Virus record (IMG/VR): IMGVR_UViG_3300043464_000667
Location: 1 to 22,430 of that record
Direction: 5' to 3' (one strand)
Origin: a virus
Length of the DNA stretch: 22,430 nt
This document shows, piece by piece, positions 1-7,036 of the stretch. The notes under the pieces were generated by a model. That model saw only the letters and a program-made list of their open reading frames with translations, was not told the origin of the DNA and did not search any database. Position numbers and translations under genes: made by a program. Position 1 is the first letter of the stretch, and each line of letters opens with the position of its first letter.

Positions 1-119
1 AATGAGTTCTGCGGATAAAACTAAACTAGATGGTATTGCTAGTGGTGCTACTAATGTAACAAACACAAATCAATTAACTAACGGTGCTGGTTTTATTACT
101 AGTTCAGGTACAGCAGCTA
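1..119 (+). repeat. Direct repeat A, copy 1, in the tail fibre gene (copy 2 at 1306-1424)
   Basis: Bases 1-84 match 1306-1389 exactly, and similarity continues to about 119 with a few substitutions. The unit encodes the SSADKTKLDGIASGATNVTN module and the segment after it. Near-identity at the DNA level, not only the protein level, points to recent duplication or gene conversion. Confidence 0.85.
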
Positions 120-3112
120 ATGTAAGTGGAACAGTAGCAATTGCTAACGGTGGTACTGGGCAGACAACTCGTCAAGCTGCCATGGACGCACTAGCTGGGT
201 CAGTTACTGCGGGTCAGTACTTGCGTGGTGATGGTACCGATGTGGTTATGTCGGCTATACAAGCAGGCGACGTACCAACCCTAAATCAGAACACTACAGG
301 TAGTGCTGCTACATTAACAACAGCTCGCACAATTGCACTAACCGGTGATGTGGTTTATACCAGCGACTCATTTAATGGGTCAGCAAACGTAACAGGTACT
401 GCAACTCTTGCTAACAGCGGTGCAACTGCAGGTACATATGGCAGTGCTACAAATATACCCCAAATTGCAGTAGATGCAAAAGGTCGAATTACTTCTGTAA
501 GCGATGTAGCCGTTAGTATTCCTTCTGGCTCTCTTACATTCACAGGAGACGTAACTGGTACAGGCTCTACTGGTTCTAGTACCGCACTTACACTTGCCGC
601 AGCAGGTACTGCTGGAACTTACACAAAAGTTACAACAGACAGCAAAGGCCGTGTTACGTCAGGCACAACATTAGTTGCAACAGACATTCCCAACTTAGAT
701 GCTGCAAAAATTACCAGTGGTGTTATTGATGCTGCCAGATTACCCAGCTATGTAGACGACGTTGTAGAAGCTGCAAACTTAGCGGCGTTTCCAGCAACTG
801 GCGAAACTGGTAAAATTTATGTTGCACTAGACACCAACAAAGTTTATCGTTGGAGTGGTACTGTATATGTTTATATTACCAGTGGTGCGGTAGATTCAGT
901 AGCGGGTAAAACAGGTGTTGTAACACTTGTTGCTGGTGATGTTGGTTTAGGTAACGTAGAAAACAAAAGCTCAACAACTATTCGCGGCGAGATTACCAGT
1001 GGTAATGTTACCGCTGCACTTGGATTTACACCTTATAACGCAACAAATCCGTCAGGATATATTACCAGTGCTGGAACAGCCGCCAACGTTTCAGGAACTG
1101 TGGCTGTAGCCAATGGTGGTACTGGAGCAACTACAGCTGCAGCTGCACTAACTAGTTTAGGTGCTTATCCAGCCTCCAATCCAAGTGGTTACACAACCAA
1201 TACTGGTACAGTAACTGGCGTAACTGGCACAGCACCTATTGTTAGCTCAGGTGGTACAGCCCCTGCTATTTCCATTAGTGCAGCTACTACTAGTGCAGCA
1301 GGCTCAATGAGTTCTGCGGATAAAACTAAACTAGATGGTATTGCTAGTGGTGCTACTAATGTAACAAACACAAATCAATTAACTAACGGAGCTGGTTTTA
1401 TTACTAGTTCAGGTACTGCAGCTAACGTCTCAGGAACTGTTGCCGTCGCCAATGGCGGTACTGGTTCCACAACTGCAGCAGCTGCCCTAACTAGTTTAGG
1501 TGCTTATCCAGCCTCTAATCCAAGTGGTTATACAACCAATACTGGTACAGTTACCTCAGTAGCCGGTACAGGTACTGTAAGCGGTTTAACTTTAACAGGA
1601 ACTGTTACAGGCAGTGGAAATCTTACACTAGGTGGTACATTATCACTTACCAGTGGAGATGTTACTTCAGCACTAGGCTTTACGCCTTATAACGCAACTA
1701 ACCCAAGTGGTTATATTACCAGTTCAGGTACTGCAGCTAATGTAAGTGGAACTGTGGCAATTGCTAATGGTGGTACAGGTCAAACAACTCGTCAAGCAGC
1801 TATGGATGCCTTGGCCGGTGCAGTTACTAGTGGCCAATACTTACGTGGTGACGGTACAGACGTAGTAATGTCAGCTATTCAAGCCGCTGATGTTCCAACC
1901 CTAAATCAAAACACAACAGGTACTGCGGCTAATGTAACAGGTGTAGTTGCAGTTGCCAACGGCGGTACAGGCACAGCAACACCAGGTTTAGTTGCTGGTA
2001 CAAACATCACTGTGAGTGGCTCTTGGCCAAATCAAACAGTTAACGCTGCTGGCGGATTAACGGGGTTTACTGCAGCTGAATCCACTACCTTGCCCAACGA
2101 CGTAACTTATGTTAATTCCCTTACGGTTGCCGCCGCCTCAACCAATGCTGACGTAGCACTAGTAGCTAAAGGTACAGGGGCAACACTTGCACAAGTTCCT
2201 ACTGGCACTGTTGTTGGGGGAAATAAACGCGGGCAATATGCAACCGATTTTCAAAAAGCAAGAAATGCGGCTACGCAAGTAGCTTCTGGTGGTTGGTCTT
2301 CTATTCTTGGTGGGCAAAACAACGCGGCTACTGCTAATTTCAGTTTTGTTGGTGGTGGGCAAAACAATACAGCAGGCAATCAAGGTGCTGCTGTTGTTGG
2401 CGGCGCAAACAACTCAGCAAGCGGAAACAGCTCTGTTGTTGTTGGCGGCCAAAGTAACACAGCAAGCAGTTTTTATGCCGTAGTTGTTGGCAGCGATAAC
2501 AGCGGAGCAACTGGAAGCAATTCGGCTGTTATTGGTGGATCAACCAATACGGCAAGTGGTTCAGCCAGTGCTGTTTTAGGCAGCTCAAACAGCACTGCAA
2601 ACGGTCAAAACTCTGCTGTTGTTGGTGGTCGATATGGAACGACTAGGTCTATTATTGGTAATACCGTTTTACCAGCAAGTAGTAATCCGATTGCAACAAC
2701 TGCTGGTGTTTCTCAATCAGCTACGCTATTACTTGGTCGTCAAACCACAGACGCAACAGCAACTGTACTAACCAGCAACACATCAGCTGCAAGCACAACC
2801 AACCAAGTAGTCCTTCCAGACAACTCGGCATATTATGTTAAAGGCAGCATCATTGCTACCATAACGGGCGGCGGCAACACAAAGTCTTGGGACTTTGTTG
2901 CAACCATCAAGCGTGGGGCTAGTGCTGCATCAACAGCAATTGTTGGCACAGTAGCTTTAAACGTGCAAGCTGCAGATGCAGGCGCAGCTACATGGTTGGC
3001 TGCAATCACCGCCGATACCACAAACGGTGGCTTGGCCGTTACAGTAACTGGGCAGGCAGGCACAACAATCCGCTGGGTTGCAAAACTTGAAACAACTGAG
3101 GTAACCTACTAA
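1..3112 (+). CDS. Large repeat-built tail fibre protein, 5' end outside window
   Basis: Probable tail fibre, part of the host-recognition apparatus. At least 1036 residues are visible and the frame is open at the window edge. The ATG at base 2 is not a credible start: the first ~119 bases recur inside the gene at 1306-1424, where the same Met lies mid-protein. The first ~700 residues are tandem fibre modules with recurring segments such as TNQLTNGAGFITSSGTAAN, VANGGTG, LGFTPYNATNPSGYI and an AGTYTKVTTDSKGRVT-type segment known from phage fibres. About residues 760-880 switch to short repeats (GGQNN, VVGGANNSASG, VIGGSTNTASG) like the left-handed beta-roll head repeats of YadA-type trimeric adhesins. 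A different, non-repetitive domain of roughly 130 residues closes the protein. The stop overlaps the next start (TAATG). The fold and trimeric state are inferred; the receptor is unknown. Confidence 0.85.
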   Translation, partial: MSSADKTKLDGIASGATNVTNTNQLTNGAGFITSSGTAANVSGTVAIANGGTGQTTRQAAMDALAGSVTAGQYLRGDGTDVVMSAIQAGDVPTLNQNTTGSAATLTTARTIALTGDVVYTSDSFNGSANVTGTATLANSGATAGTYGSATNIPQIAVDAKGRITSVSDVAVSIPSGSLTFTGDVTGTGSTGSSTALTLAAAGTAGTYTKVTTDSKGRVTSGTTLVATDIPNLDAAKITSGVIDAARLPSYVDDVVEAANLAAFPATGETGKIYVALDTNKVYRWSGTVYVYITSGAVDSVAGKTGVVTLVAGDVGLGNVENKSSTTIRGEITSGNVTAALGFTPYNATNPSGYITSAGTAANVSGTVAVANGGTGATTAAAALTSLGAYPASNPSGYTTNTGTVTGVTGTAPIVSSGGTAPAISISAATTSAAGSMSSADKTKLDGIASGATNVTNTNQLTNGAGFITSSGTAANVSGTVAVANGGTGSTTAAAALTSLGAYPASNPSGYTTNTGTVTSVAGTGTVSGLTLTGTVTGSGNLTLGGTLSLTSGDVTSALGFTPYNATNPSGYITSSGTAANVSGTVAIANGGTGQTTRQAAMDALAGAVTSGQYLRGDGTDVVMSAIQAADVPTLNQNTTGTAANVTGVVAVANGGTGTATPGLVAGTNITVSGSWPNQTVNAAGGLTGFTAAESTTLPNDVTYVNSLTVAAASTNADVALVAKGTGATLAQVPTGTVVGGNKRGQYATDFQKARNAATQVASGGWSSILGGQNNAATANFSFVGGGQNNTAGNQGAAVVGGANNSASGNSSVVVGGQSNTASSFYAVVVGSDNSGATGSNSAVIGGSTNTASGSASAVLGSSNSTANGQNSAVVGGRYGTTRSIIGNTVLPASSNPIATTAGVSQSATLLLGRQTTDATATVLTSNTSAASTTNQVVLPDNSAYYVKGSIIATITGGGNTKSWDFVATIKRGASAASTAIVGTVALNVQAADAGAATWLAAITADTTNGGLAVTVTGQAGTTIRWVAKLETTEVTY
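91..303 (+). repeat. Direct repeat B, copy 1, in the tail fibre gene (copy 2 at 1711-1923)
   Basis: The unit encodes the ANGGTGQTTRQAAMDALAG and GQYLRGDGTDVVMSAIQA segments through VPTLNQNTTG. It recurs 1620 bases downstream with almost the same protein sequence. DNA differences are mainly at third codon positions, so this pair looks older than repeat A. Confidence 0.85.
1148..1212 (+). repeat. Direct repeat C, copy 1, in the tail fibre gene (copy 2 at 1487-1551)
   Basis: A 65-base unit encoding LTSLGAYPASNPSGYTTNTG and the residues just after it. It differs from 1487-1551 at only two bases that I can see, both synonymous C/T changes. The offset of 339 bases keeps frame. Confidence 0.8.
1306..1424 (+). 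repeat. Direct repeat A, copy 2, in the tail fibre gene
   Basis: This is the second copy of the module at 1-119, offset by 1305 bases (a multiple of 3, so the frame is kept). The first mismatch is T85 versus A1390. Because this copy sits mid-gene with an in-frame Met, it shows that the Met at base 2 is internal and that the gene extends upstream of the window. Confidence 0.85.
1487..1551 (+). repeat. Direct repeat C, copy 2, in the tail fibre gene
   Basis: Partner of 1148-1212, 339 bases downstream and in frame. With repeats A and B it makes the region from 1 to about 1925 a mosaic of interchangeable fibre modules. Confidence 0.8.
1711..1923 (+). repeat. Direct repeat B, copy 2, in the tail fibre gene
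   Basis: In-frame partner of 91-303. The encoded proteins differ at only a few residues (for example Phe/Tyr before ITSSG, and GSVTAG versus GAVTSG). The separation of 1620 bases is a multiple of 3, so recombination between copies would delete or duplicate whole modules without breaking the frame. Confidence 0.85.
2288..2640 (+). repeat. YadA-head-like short repeats inside the tail fibre gene
   Basis: Degenerate repeats of about 14-17 codons, each with a VVGG- or VLGG-type strand followed by an N/S-rich turn (GGQNNAAT, GGQNNTAG, GGANNSASG, GGQSNTASS, GGSTNTASG). This matches the register of the left-handed parallel beta-roll of YadA/Hia head domains. That fold assignment rests on the pattern alone. 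Confidence 0.6.
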
Positions 3113-3957
3113 TGGCTATACAATTTGACAATTCAAACACGGGCGTAGTTACGCTTAGACCAGCTACCAGCGGAACAGTTACATTAACATTGCCCTCAGC
3201 GGACGGTACAAACGGTCAAGCACTAACAACAAACGGTTCTGGGCAACTGGCTTTTACAACCGTTGGTGGAGCAGAAGCAGATACACTAGCTACAGTAACT
3301 GGTCGAGGTGCTACTACTGCAACTGCGGTTGTTATAACCAACAGCACAGCATCTACTACAACCTCAACAGGTGCGCTAACTGTAGCTGGTGGTGTTGGTG
3401 TTGCAGGAGCTTTACAAATTGGCGGGAATTTAACTAGTAACAATTCTTTATTTACTATTGGAGTTAGTCCCACAGGAGCCTTTCAAAGTGGCAAGAGCAT
3501 TAAGCTTGAAGCAGGCAGTACTCTTGCATCAGACTATAATGGTGGTGATGTAACAATTAAAGGTGGAAACGGTGCAGAGTATACTAGTGCAGGTGCCGTT
3601 GTTATTACAGGAGGCAACGCCGATACTGGCAATGGTGGAGGATTATACCTAACTGCAGGCAATTGCGCCGGAGCCACAGGTGCAAGTATTACTATTAATC
3701 CTGCTGCTGGCTTTATAGGTAATGGTGGCTCTATTGTTTTACAAGCAGGTGCCAATGCAGGCTTGGGGTTTGCAAATGTACAAATTACACGAACAACTGC
3801 ATCAACTTCAACAACAACAGGTGCACTAACTGTAGCAGGCGGTCTGGGCGTTGCTGGTGCAATTTATGCAGGCAACATATTTTCTAATGGTGTTCAACTA
3901 GCTCCCGCTAGCGCAGGACAAAGTTTTATCACAGCAATGGTTTTTGGAGGAATATAA
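3112..3957 (+). CDS. Tail fibre-like or other virion structural protein
   Basis: 281 residues, starting in a TAATG overlap with the fibre gene. No signal peptide or membrane helix is seen. The composition is Gly/Thr/Ala/Ser-rich and beta-prone, like the preceding fibre. Two copies of a TASTTTSTGALTVAGGVGVAGA-type motif (about residues 79-100 and 227-249) bracket a middle part with GGDVTIKGGNG and GGLYLTAGN strands. From memory, the TTTGALTVAGGVGVAG motif is common in structural and fibre proteins of T4-like cyanophages. The likely role is an accessory fibre or tip component co-expressed with the large fibre. No enzymatic motif is seen. Confidence 0.7.
   Translation: MAIQFDNSNTGVVTLRPATSGTVTLTLPSADGTNGQALTTNGSGQLAFTTVGGAEADTLATVTGRGATTATAVVITNSTASTTTSTGALTVAGGVGVAGALQIGGNLTSNNSLFTIGVSPTGAFQSGKSIKLEAGSTLASDYNGGDVTIKGGNGAEYTSAGAVVITGGNADTGNGGGLYLTAGNCAGATGASITINPAAGFIGNGGSIVLQAGANAGLGFANVQITRTTASTSTTTGALTVAGGLGVAGAIYAGNIFSNGVQLAPASAGQSFITAMVFGGI
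3946..3951 (+). promoter_or_regulatory. Shine-Dalgarno GGAGGA supporting a GTG start at 3958
   Basis: GGAGGA lies inside the end of the preceding gene and ends 6 bases before GTG 3958, which directly follows the TAA stop (3955-3957). A near-perfect ribosome site at this distance makes the GTG the preferred start. Confidence 0.8.
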
Positions 3958-4362
3958 GTGGCAAACCCAAATTTAATTAGTACAACCGCAATTCGTGGAA
4001 ATACAGCATACGTTATACCGGCTACTACATCAGCCGGACAAACTAACTGGACACACAACGGTACAACAGCACTTACAGGATTAACTCCAGCAGTAAATAG
4101 TGTAAATAAAGTAAATAGCATTGTAGCTACAAATGTGACCGGCAATAACGTTAACTGTACTGTTTCAGTATCAAACAATGCAACCTGGAGTTCTGGAACA
4201 CCTTTTCATATTGCATTCAATTTAACAGTTCCTCCTAATGCTTCTATTATTATAACAGATAAAACTAATGCTCTTTATATAACTGAAAACCAGTCCATTG
4301 GAGTTCAAACAAGTGTTTCAAGTGCATTGAATTTTGTTGCAAGTTTTGAGGTAATAACATGA
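3958..4362 (+). CDS. Small probable virion protein (beta-rich, unknown)
   Basis: 134 residues with a GTG start placed directly after the upstream stop and backed by a GGAGGA site. The protein opens MANPNLISTTAIRGNTAYVI and is rich in Asn, Thr and Val, with a segment (VPPNASIIITDK) that looks like edge strands of a beta sandwich. It has no signal peptide, membrane helix or cysteine pattern suggesting secretion (one Cys only). From memory, similar small MANPN-type proteins occur as structural proteins in cyanophages. Its stop overlaps the next start by four bases (ATGA), so it is probably translationally coupled to the Gly-rich adhesin gene. It may be a virion decoration or fibre-associated protein; the exact role is unknown. 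Confidence 0.65.
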   Translation: MANPNLISTTAIRGNTAYVIPATTSAGQTNWTHNGTTALTGLTPAVNSVNKVNSIVATNVTGNNVNCTVSVSNNATWSSGTPFHIAFNLTVPPNASIIITDKTNALYITENQSIGVQTSVSSALNFVASFEVIT

Positions 4363-5351
4363 GTTTAAGATGGCCAGGCGGAAGAATTTCATCTATAGCA
4401 CCCGTAACAACTGCAGTTGCAGCAATAGGAATATGGACAAGTAATACTCAAGCACAGGCTAAAGCCGCTGGTTTTTGGCCAGGCAGTGCTACCCCAACAG
4501 TTGAATATCTTGTAGTTGGTGGCGGTGGTGGTGGTGGATGTAACCACGCTGGCGGTGGTGGAGGTGGTGGTATGAGAACTGCAACTAATTTTGCAGTTAC
4601 TACAGGTACCGCAATTACAGTAACAGTTGGTGCAAGTGGTGCAGGTGCAACCTCAGTTTTTGCCAAAGGTGTTAATGGTACTGCTACTACATTTTCAACT
4701 ATAACTGCTGCTGGTGGCGGTGGCGGTGGTAATCGTCACGACGGAAACTTAAGTGGCGGTGCTGCTGGTTTAGCAGGTGGTTCTGGTGGCGGTGGCGGTG
4801 GCGACGATTCAACTGGTGGTGTTGGTTTAACTGGTGGAGCTGGAAATACTCCATTTACATCACCAGATCAAGGTAAAGCAGGTGGTAACGGGTGTACAGG
4901 TGGCACACTGTCCGCTGGCGGTGGTGGTGGTGGTGGCGGTGTGTCCGGGGTACTAGGAGTTAACGCAAATGCCACAACAGGAAAGGCCGGTAATGGCGGT
5001 AATGGAACGCTTTCTTCTATTACTGGCACATCAATACAATATGCTGGCGGTGGCGGTGGCGGGGCATACCTAGACGCAAATAGAATTGGTATTGGTGGTC
5101 TTGGCGGTGGCGGTAACGGATCAAAAGACACTAGTCCTGCTGCCACGCAAGGCACAGATGGTTTAGGTGGCGGTGGCGGTGGCGGTGGTGCAAATGCTGC
5201 TGCTGGTGGCCGCGGCGGTAGTGGAATTTGTGTTATTAGATATCCAGACACATTTCCAGCTGCAGTAGCAACAACGGGTAGTCCAACAGTTACTGTGTCT
5301 GGTGGATTCAGAGTCTACCAGTGGACTTCTTCAGGAACAATTACATTTTAA
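4359..5351 (+). CDS. Glycine-rich putative receptor-binding adhesin
   Basis: 330 residues. A short N-terminal part (about 1-50) is followed by a long region with at least seven poly-Gly runs of 5-8 residues, separated by loops such as NRHDGNLSGG and GVSGVLGVNANATTGKAG. The C-terminus is ordered and hydrophobic (ICVIRYPDTF and FRVYQWTSSGTITF). This matches the general plan of phage Gly-rich domain proteins. It also recalls tip adhesins such as gp38 of Salmonella phage S16, where poly-Gly strands pack as polyglycine-II helices and loops contact the receptor; that comparison is inferred. A conserved VEYLVVGGGGGGG entry segment is typical of the Gly-rich family. It is the fourth gene of the fibre cluster and overlaps the upstream stop by ATGA. 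Confidence 0.75.
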   Translation: MSLRWPGGRISSIAPVTTAVAAIGIWTSNTQAQAKAAGFWPGSATPTVEYLVVGGGGGGGCNHAGGGGGGGMRTATNFAVTTGTAITVTVGASGAGATSVFAKGVNGTATTFSTITAAGGGGGGNRHDGNLSGGAAGLAGGSGGGGGGDDSTGGVGLTGGAGNTPFTSPDQGKAGGNGCTGGTLSAGGGGGGGGVSGVLGVNANATTGKAGNGGNGTLSSITGTSIQYAGGGGGGAYLDANRIGIGGLGGGGNGSKDTSPAATQGTDGLGGGGGGGGANAAAGGRGGSGICVIRYPDTFPAAVATTGSPTVTVSGGFRVYQWTSSGTITF

Positions 5352-5363
5352 AAGGAGTAGTTA

Positions 5364-5693
5364 ATGTCTTTATTTGCTAAAATTGAAAACGGCATGGTTA
5401 CTAGTGTAATAGTTGCTTCTCAAGATGTTATTGATTCTGGTGCGTTTGGTAATGGGTGGCTTGAAACTTGGGCTGAGACTGTTAATAATCCAAGAAAAAA
5501 TTACGCAGGTATTGGGTATACTTACAACGACACTTTAGATGCATTTATTCCACTACAACCATTTCCAAGTTGGACTTTAGATGAGAGTTGTCAGTGGATT
5601 GCTCCAGTACCCTTTCCAGCAAATGCTTCTGTGGATGAGTATACTTGGGATGAGTCTAATACTTCGTGGAAACGTATAACTACACCAAATTAA
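5364..5693 (+). CDS. Small phage protein of tail-fibre neighbourhoods (unknown)
   Basis: 109 residues, acidic and rich in Trp, Pro and Tyr, with no signal peptide or membrane segment. It contains RKNYAGIGYTYNDTLDAFIP and PFPSWTLDESCQWIAPVPFP. From memory, these segments recur in a small protein often found near tail fibre genes in cyanophages and other aquatic phages. Translation is well supported by AAAGGAG at 5351-5357, six bases before the ATG. The beginning (FAKIENGMVTSVIVAS) suggests a small beta-sheet unit. It may be a virion or fibre-assembly factor; no experimental function comes to mind. Confidence 0.65.
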   Translation: MSLFAKIENGMVTSVIVASQDVIDSGAFGNGWLETWAETVNNPRKNYAGIGYTYNDTLDAFIPLQPFPSWTLDESCQWIAPVPFPANASVDEYTWDESNTSWKRITTPN

Positions 5694-5738
5694 AAGTTGG
5701 CTACACAGCTTTACAACAATTAAACAAGTTAAATTAAA

Positions 5739-6149
5739 ATGTGGATACTACAATTTTTACCAAACTGGATATTTTATTTACTGCTATTTGCAGCAGTAAT
5801 AGTATTTTTACTAACTAAATTCGTTGCTATATTGCCTCAGACAAAATTAATACAAACAGCAAGTATTGCAGTAGTTATTATTAGTGTTTACATGATAGGG
5901 GCTATTTCAAATAATGATGCTTGGTTATCTCGCGTCAAAGACCTAGAGGTCAAAGTAGCGGAAGCAGAAGCTAAAAGTGCTACGGTTAATACAGAAATAG
6001 TCACTAAAGTGCTTACCAAAACTCAGGTAGTTCGTGAGCGCGGTGAAACGGTAGTAAAATACATTGATCGTGAAACTATTAAAATTGACGAACGCTGTAC
6101 AATTCCACCTGAGTTTGTAGAAGCACACAACAAGGCGGCTACCAAATGA
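5739..6149 (+). CDS. Putative inner-membrane spanin (Rz-like)
   Basis: 136 residues. Two hydrophobic helices (about 8-28 and 37-57) precede a charged alpha-helical region (about 64-100, DLEVKVAEAEAKSATVNTE) predicted to form a coiled coil, then a short tail with one Cys. In spanin pairs the inner subunit spans the periplasm and fuses inner and outer membranes with its lipoprotein partner at the end of lysis. The next gene is such a lipoprotein and overlaps by ATGA, and an endolysin follows, which strongly supports the role. Two helices instead of the usual one is a departure from lambda Rz. No good Shine-Dalgarno is visible upstream; the gap 5694-5738 holds no gene. A holin-like role for the helices is an alternative. 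Confidence 0.65.
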   Translation: MWILQFLPNWIFYLLLFAAVIVFLLTKFVAILPQTKLIQTASIAVVIISVYMIGAISNNDAWLSRVKDLEVKVAEAEAKSATVNTEIVTKVLTKTQVVRERGETVVKYIDRETIKIDERCTIPPEFVEAHNKAATK

Positions 6150-6412
6150 AAATTATATTACTAAGTTTAGCACTATTACTAACTGGTTGCTCCACAACTG
6201 TGCCAGTCACGCAAAAGTGGCCGGAGGCCCCAGGCTTGCAAAGCATGCAACCTTGTGGTGAACTCAAAAAGCTGGGCACCGACCCTAAATTGTCGGATGT
6301 TGCCCGTACTGTTACACTAAACTATACTGAGTACTATTCATGTGTAGTTAAACTGGAAGCTTGGCAAGAATGGTATGCCAAGCAACAAATTATTCACCAA
6401 GGATTAAAATGA
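6146..6412 (+). CDS. Putative outer-membrane spanin lipoprotein (Rz1-like)
   Basis: 88 residues with a lipoprotein signal: Lys2, a hydrophobic run, then the lipobox LLTGC with the lipidated Cys at position 15. The mature protein (about 74 residues) begins CSTTVPVTQKWPEAP, with prolines near the anchor as in many outer spanins, and continues into a helix rich in Tyr, Trp and Lys. It would sit in the inner leaflet of the outer membrane and contact the inner spanin. It overlaps the inner spanin by four bases and the endolysin by four bases (ATGA at both ends). From memory, outer spanins of aquatic phages share a PEAPG...CGELKKL...LSDVA pattern. Confidence 0.75.
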   Translation: MKIILLSLALLLTGCSTTVPVTQKWPEAPGLQSMQPCGELKKLGTDPKLSDVARTVTLNYTEYYSCVVKLEAWQEWYAKQQIIHQGLK

Positions 6413-7035
6413 CAGAATTAACCCTGCAACAACTGCAGCAACTAATACCAAAAAATCCGTATGTTAAGCAGTGGCACTCAGCACTAGCACAACTACTACC
6501 AGACTACGAAATCAATACGCCACAACGTATTGCTGCTTTTGTAGCACAGTGTGCACATGAATCAGGTAATTTTACTCAACTGCGTGAAAACTTAAATTAC
6601 AAAGCGGTTACACTTCGCAAGATTTTTCCCAAGTATTTTCCCACAGATGAGTTGGCACAGCAGTATGCAAGTATGCCCAACAAGCAGCAAGCAATCGCTA
6701 ATCTAGTCTATGCCAACCGCATGGGCAACGGACCACCGGAGTCCGGCGATGGTTGGCGATTTGCTGGCAAAGGTTTAATTCAACTTACGGGCAAAGATAA
6801 CTATACCTGGTTTGCGGCTAGCTTGCAGATCAGTGTTGAAGCCGCTGCTGAGTACTTGGAAACCTTTGAGGGTGCTGCACAGTCGGCATGCTGGTTCTGG
6901 GAAACAAACAAGTTAAATACTTGGGCTGACCGCGGGGATATTCTTACCCTAACCAAACGTATTAATGGCGGAACCATTGGACTAGAAGATCGTATCAAAC
7001 ACTATGAACATGCACTACATGTACTAGGAGCATAA
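6409..7035 (+). CDS. Endolysin, glycoside hydrolase family 19 (chitinase-like lysozyme)
   Basis: 208 residues from the ATG at 6409, which overlaps the outer spanin stop (ATGA). An in-frame ATG at 6361 lies inside the spanin gene and is less likely. GH19 signatures are clear: AHESG (Glu51, proposed catalytic acid), NLNYKAVTL, YANRMGNG, and ESGDGWRFAGKGLIQLTGKDNY (about 111-132, second Glu candidate Glu111), ending with RINGGTIGLEDR. GH19 enzymes of phages cleave the glycan backbone of peptidoglycan. There is no signal peptide or SAR helix, so export should depend on a holin, which is not identified with certainty here. Length is normal for single-domain phage GH19 endolysins, and no separate cell-wall-binding domain is present. 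Confidence 0.92.
   Translation: MTELTLQQLQQLIPKNPYVKQWHSALAQLLPDYEINTPQRIAAFVAQCAHESGNFTQLRENLNYKAVTLRKIFPKYFPTDELAQQYASMPNKQQAIANLVYANRMGNGPPESGDGWRFAGKGLIQLTGKDNYTWFAASLQISVEAAAEYLETFEGAAQSACWFWETNKLNTWADRGDILTLTKRINGGTIGLEDRIKHYEHALHVLGA
7026..7030 (+). promoter_or_regulatory. Shine-Dalgarno AGGAG supporting a TTG start at 7037
   Basis: AGGAG lies within the last codons of the endolysin gene, six bases before TTG 7037. The rare TTG start is preferred because the protein from this point begins with a complete signal peptide. Confidence 0.7.
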
Positions 7036-7036
7036 T

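Noticed and set aside
2-4. ATG at the very start of the window as the fibre gene start
   Set aside because: The same DNA, including the base before it, lies mid-gene at 1306, so this Met is internal and the gene extends upstream of the window.
1-1925. CRISPR-like or transposon-related repeats
   Set aside because: The repeats are coding, in frame and irregularly spaced, with no leader, spacers, terminal inverted repeats or transposase.
2159-2383. Short frames on the opposite strand of the fibre, NrdJ and SbcC-like genes
   Set aside because: They lack ribosome sites and recognisable protein features and lie fully inside well-supported genes.
4501-5220. Poly-Gly tracts as a simple-sequence phase-variation switch
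   Set aside because: The tracts are mixed GGT/GGC/GGA codons, not a uniform homopolymer or unit that would slip readily, and a codon-unit change would not switch the frame.
4868-5251. Antisense proline-rich frame opposite the Gly-rich adhesin
   Set aside because: It is the complement of GGT/GGC codons, which always gives Pro codons; there is no ribosome site or independent support.
1-5351. Diversity-generating retroelement acting on the fibre or adhesin genes
   Set aside because: No reverse transcriptase gene or template repeat was found in the window.
5694-5738. Promoter or terminator in the gap before the spanin gene
   Set aside because: The -35-like TTGGCT is not followed by a convincing -10 box at the right distance, and no hairpin is present.
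6361-6408. Upstream in-frame ATG giving a 224-residue endolysin
   Set aside because: It would lie deep inside the outer spanin gene without a ribosome site; ATG 6409 gives a standard ATGA overlap and a normal GH19 N-terminus.
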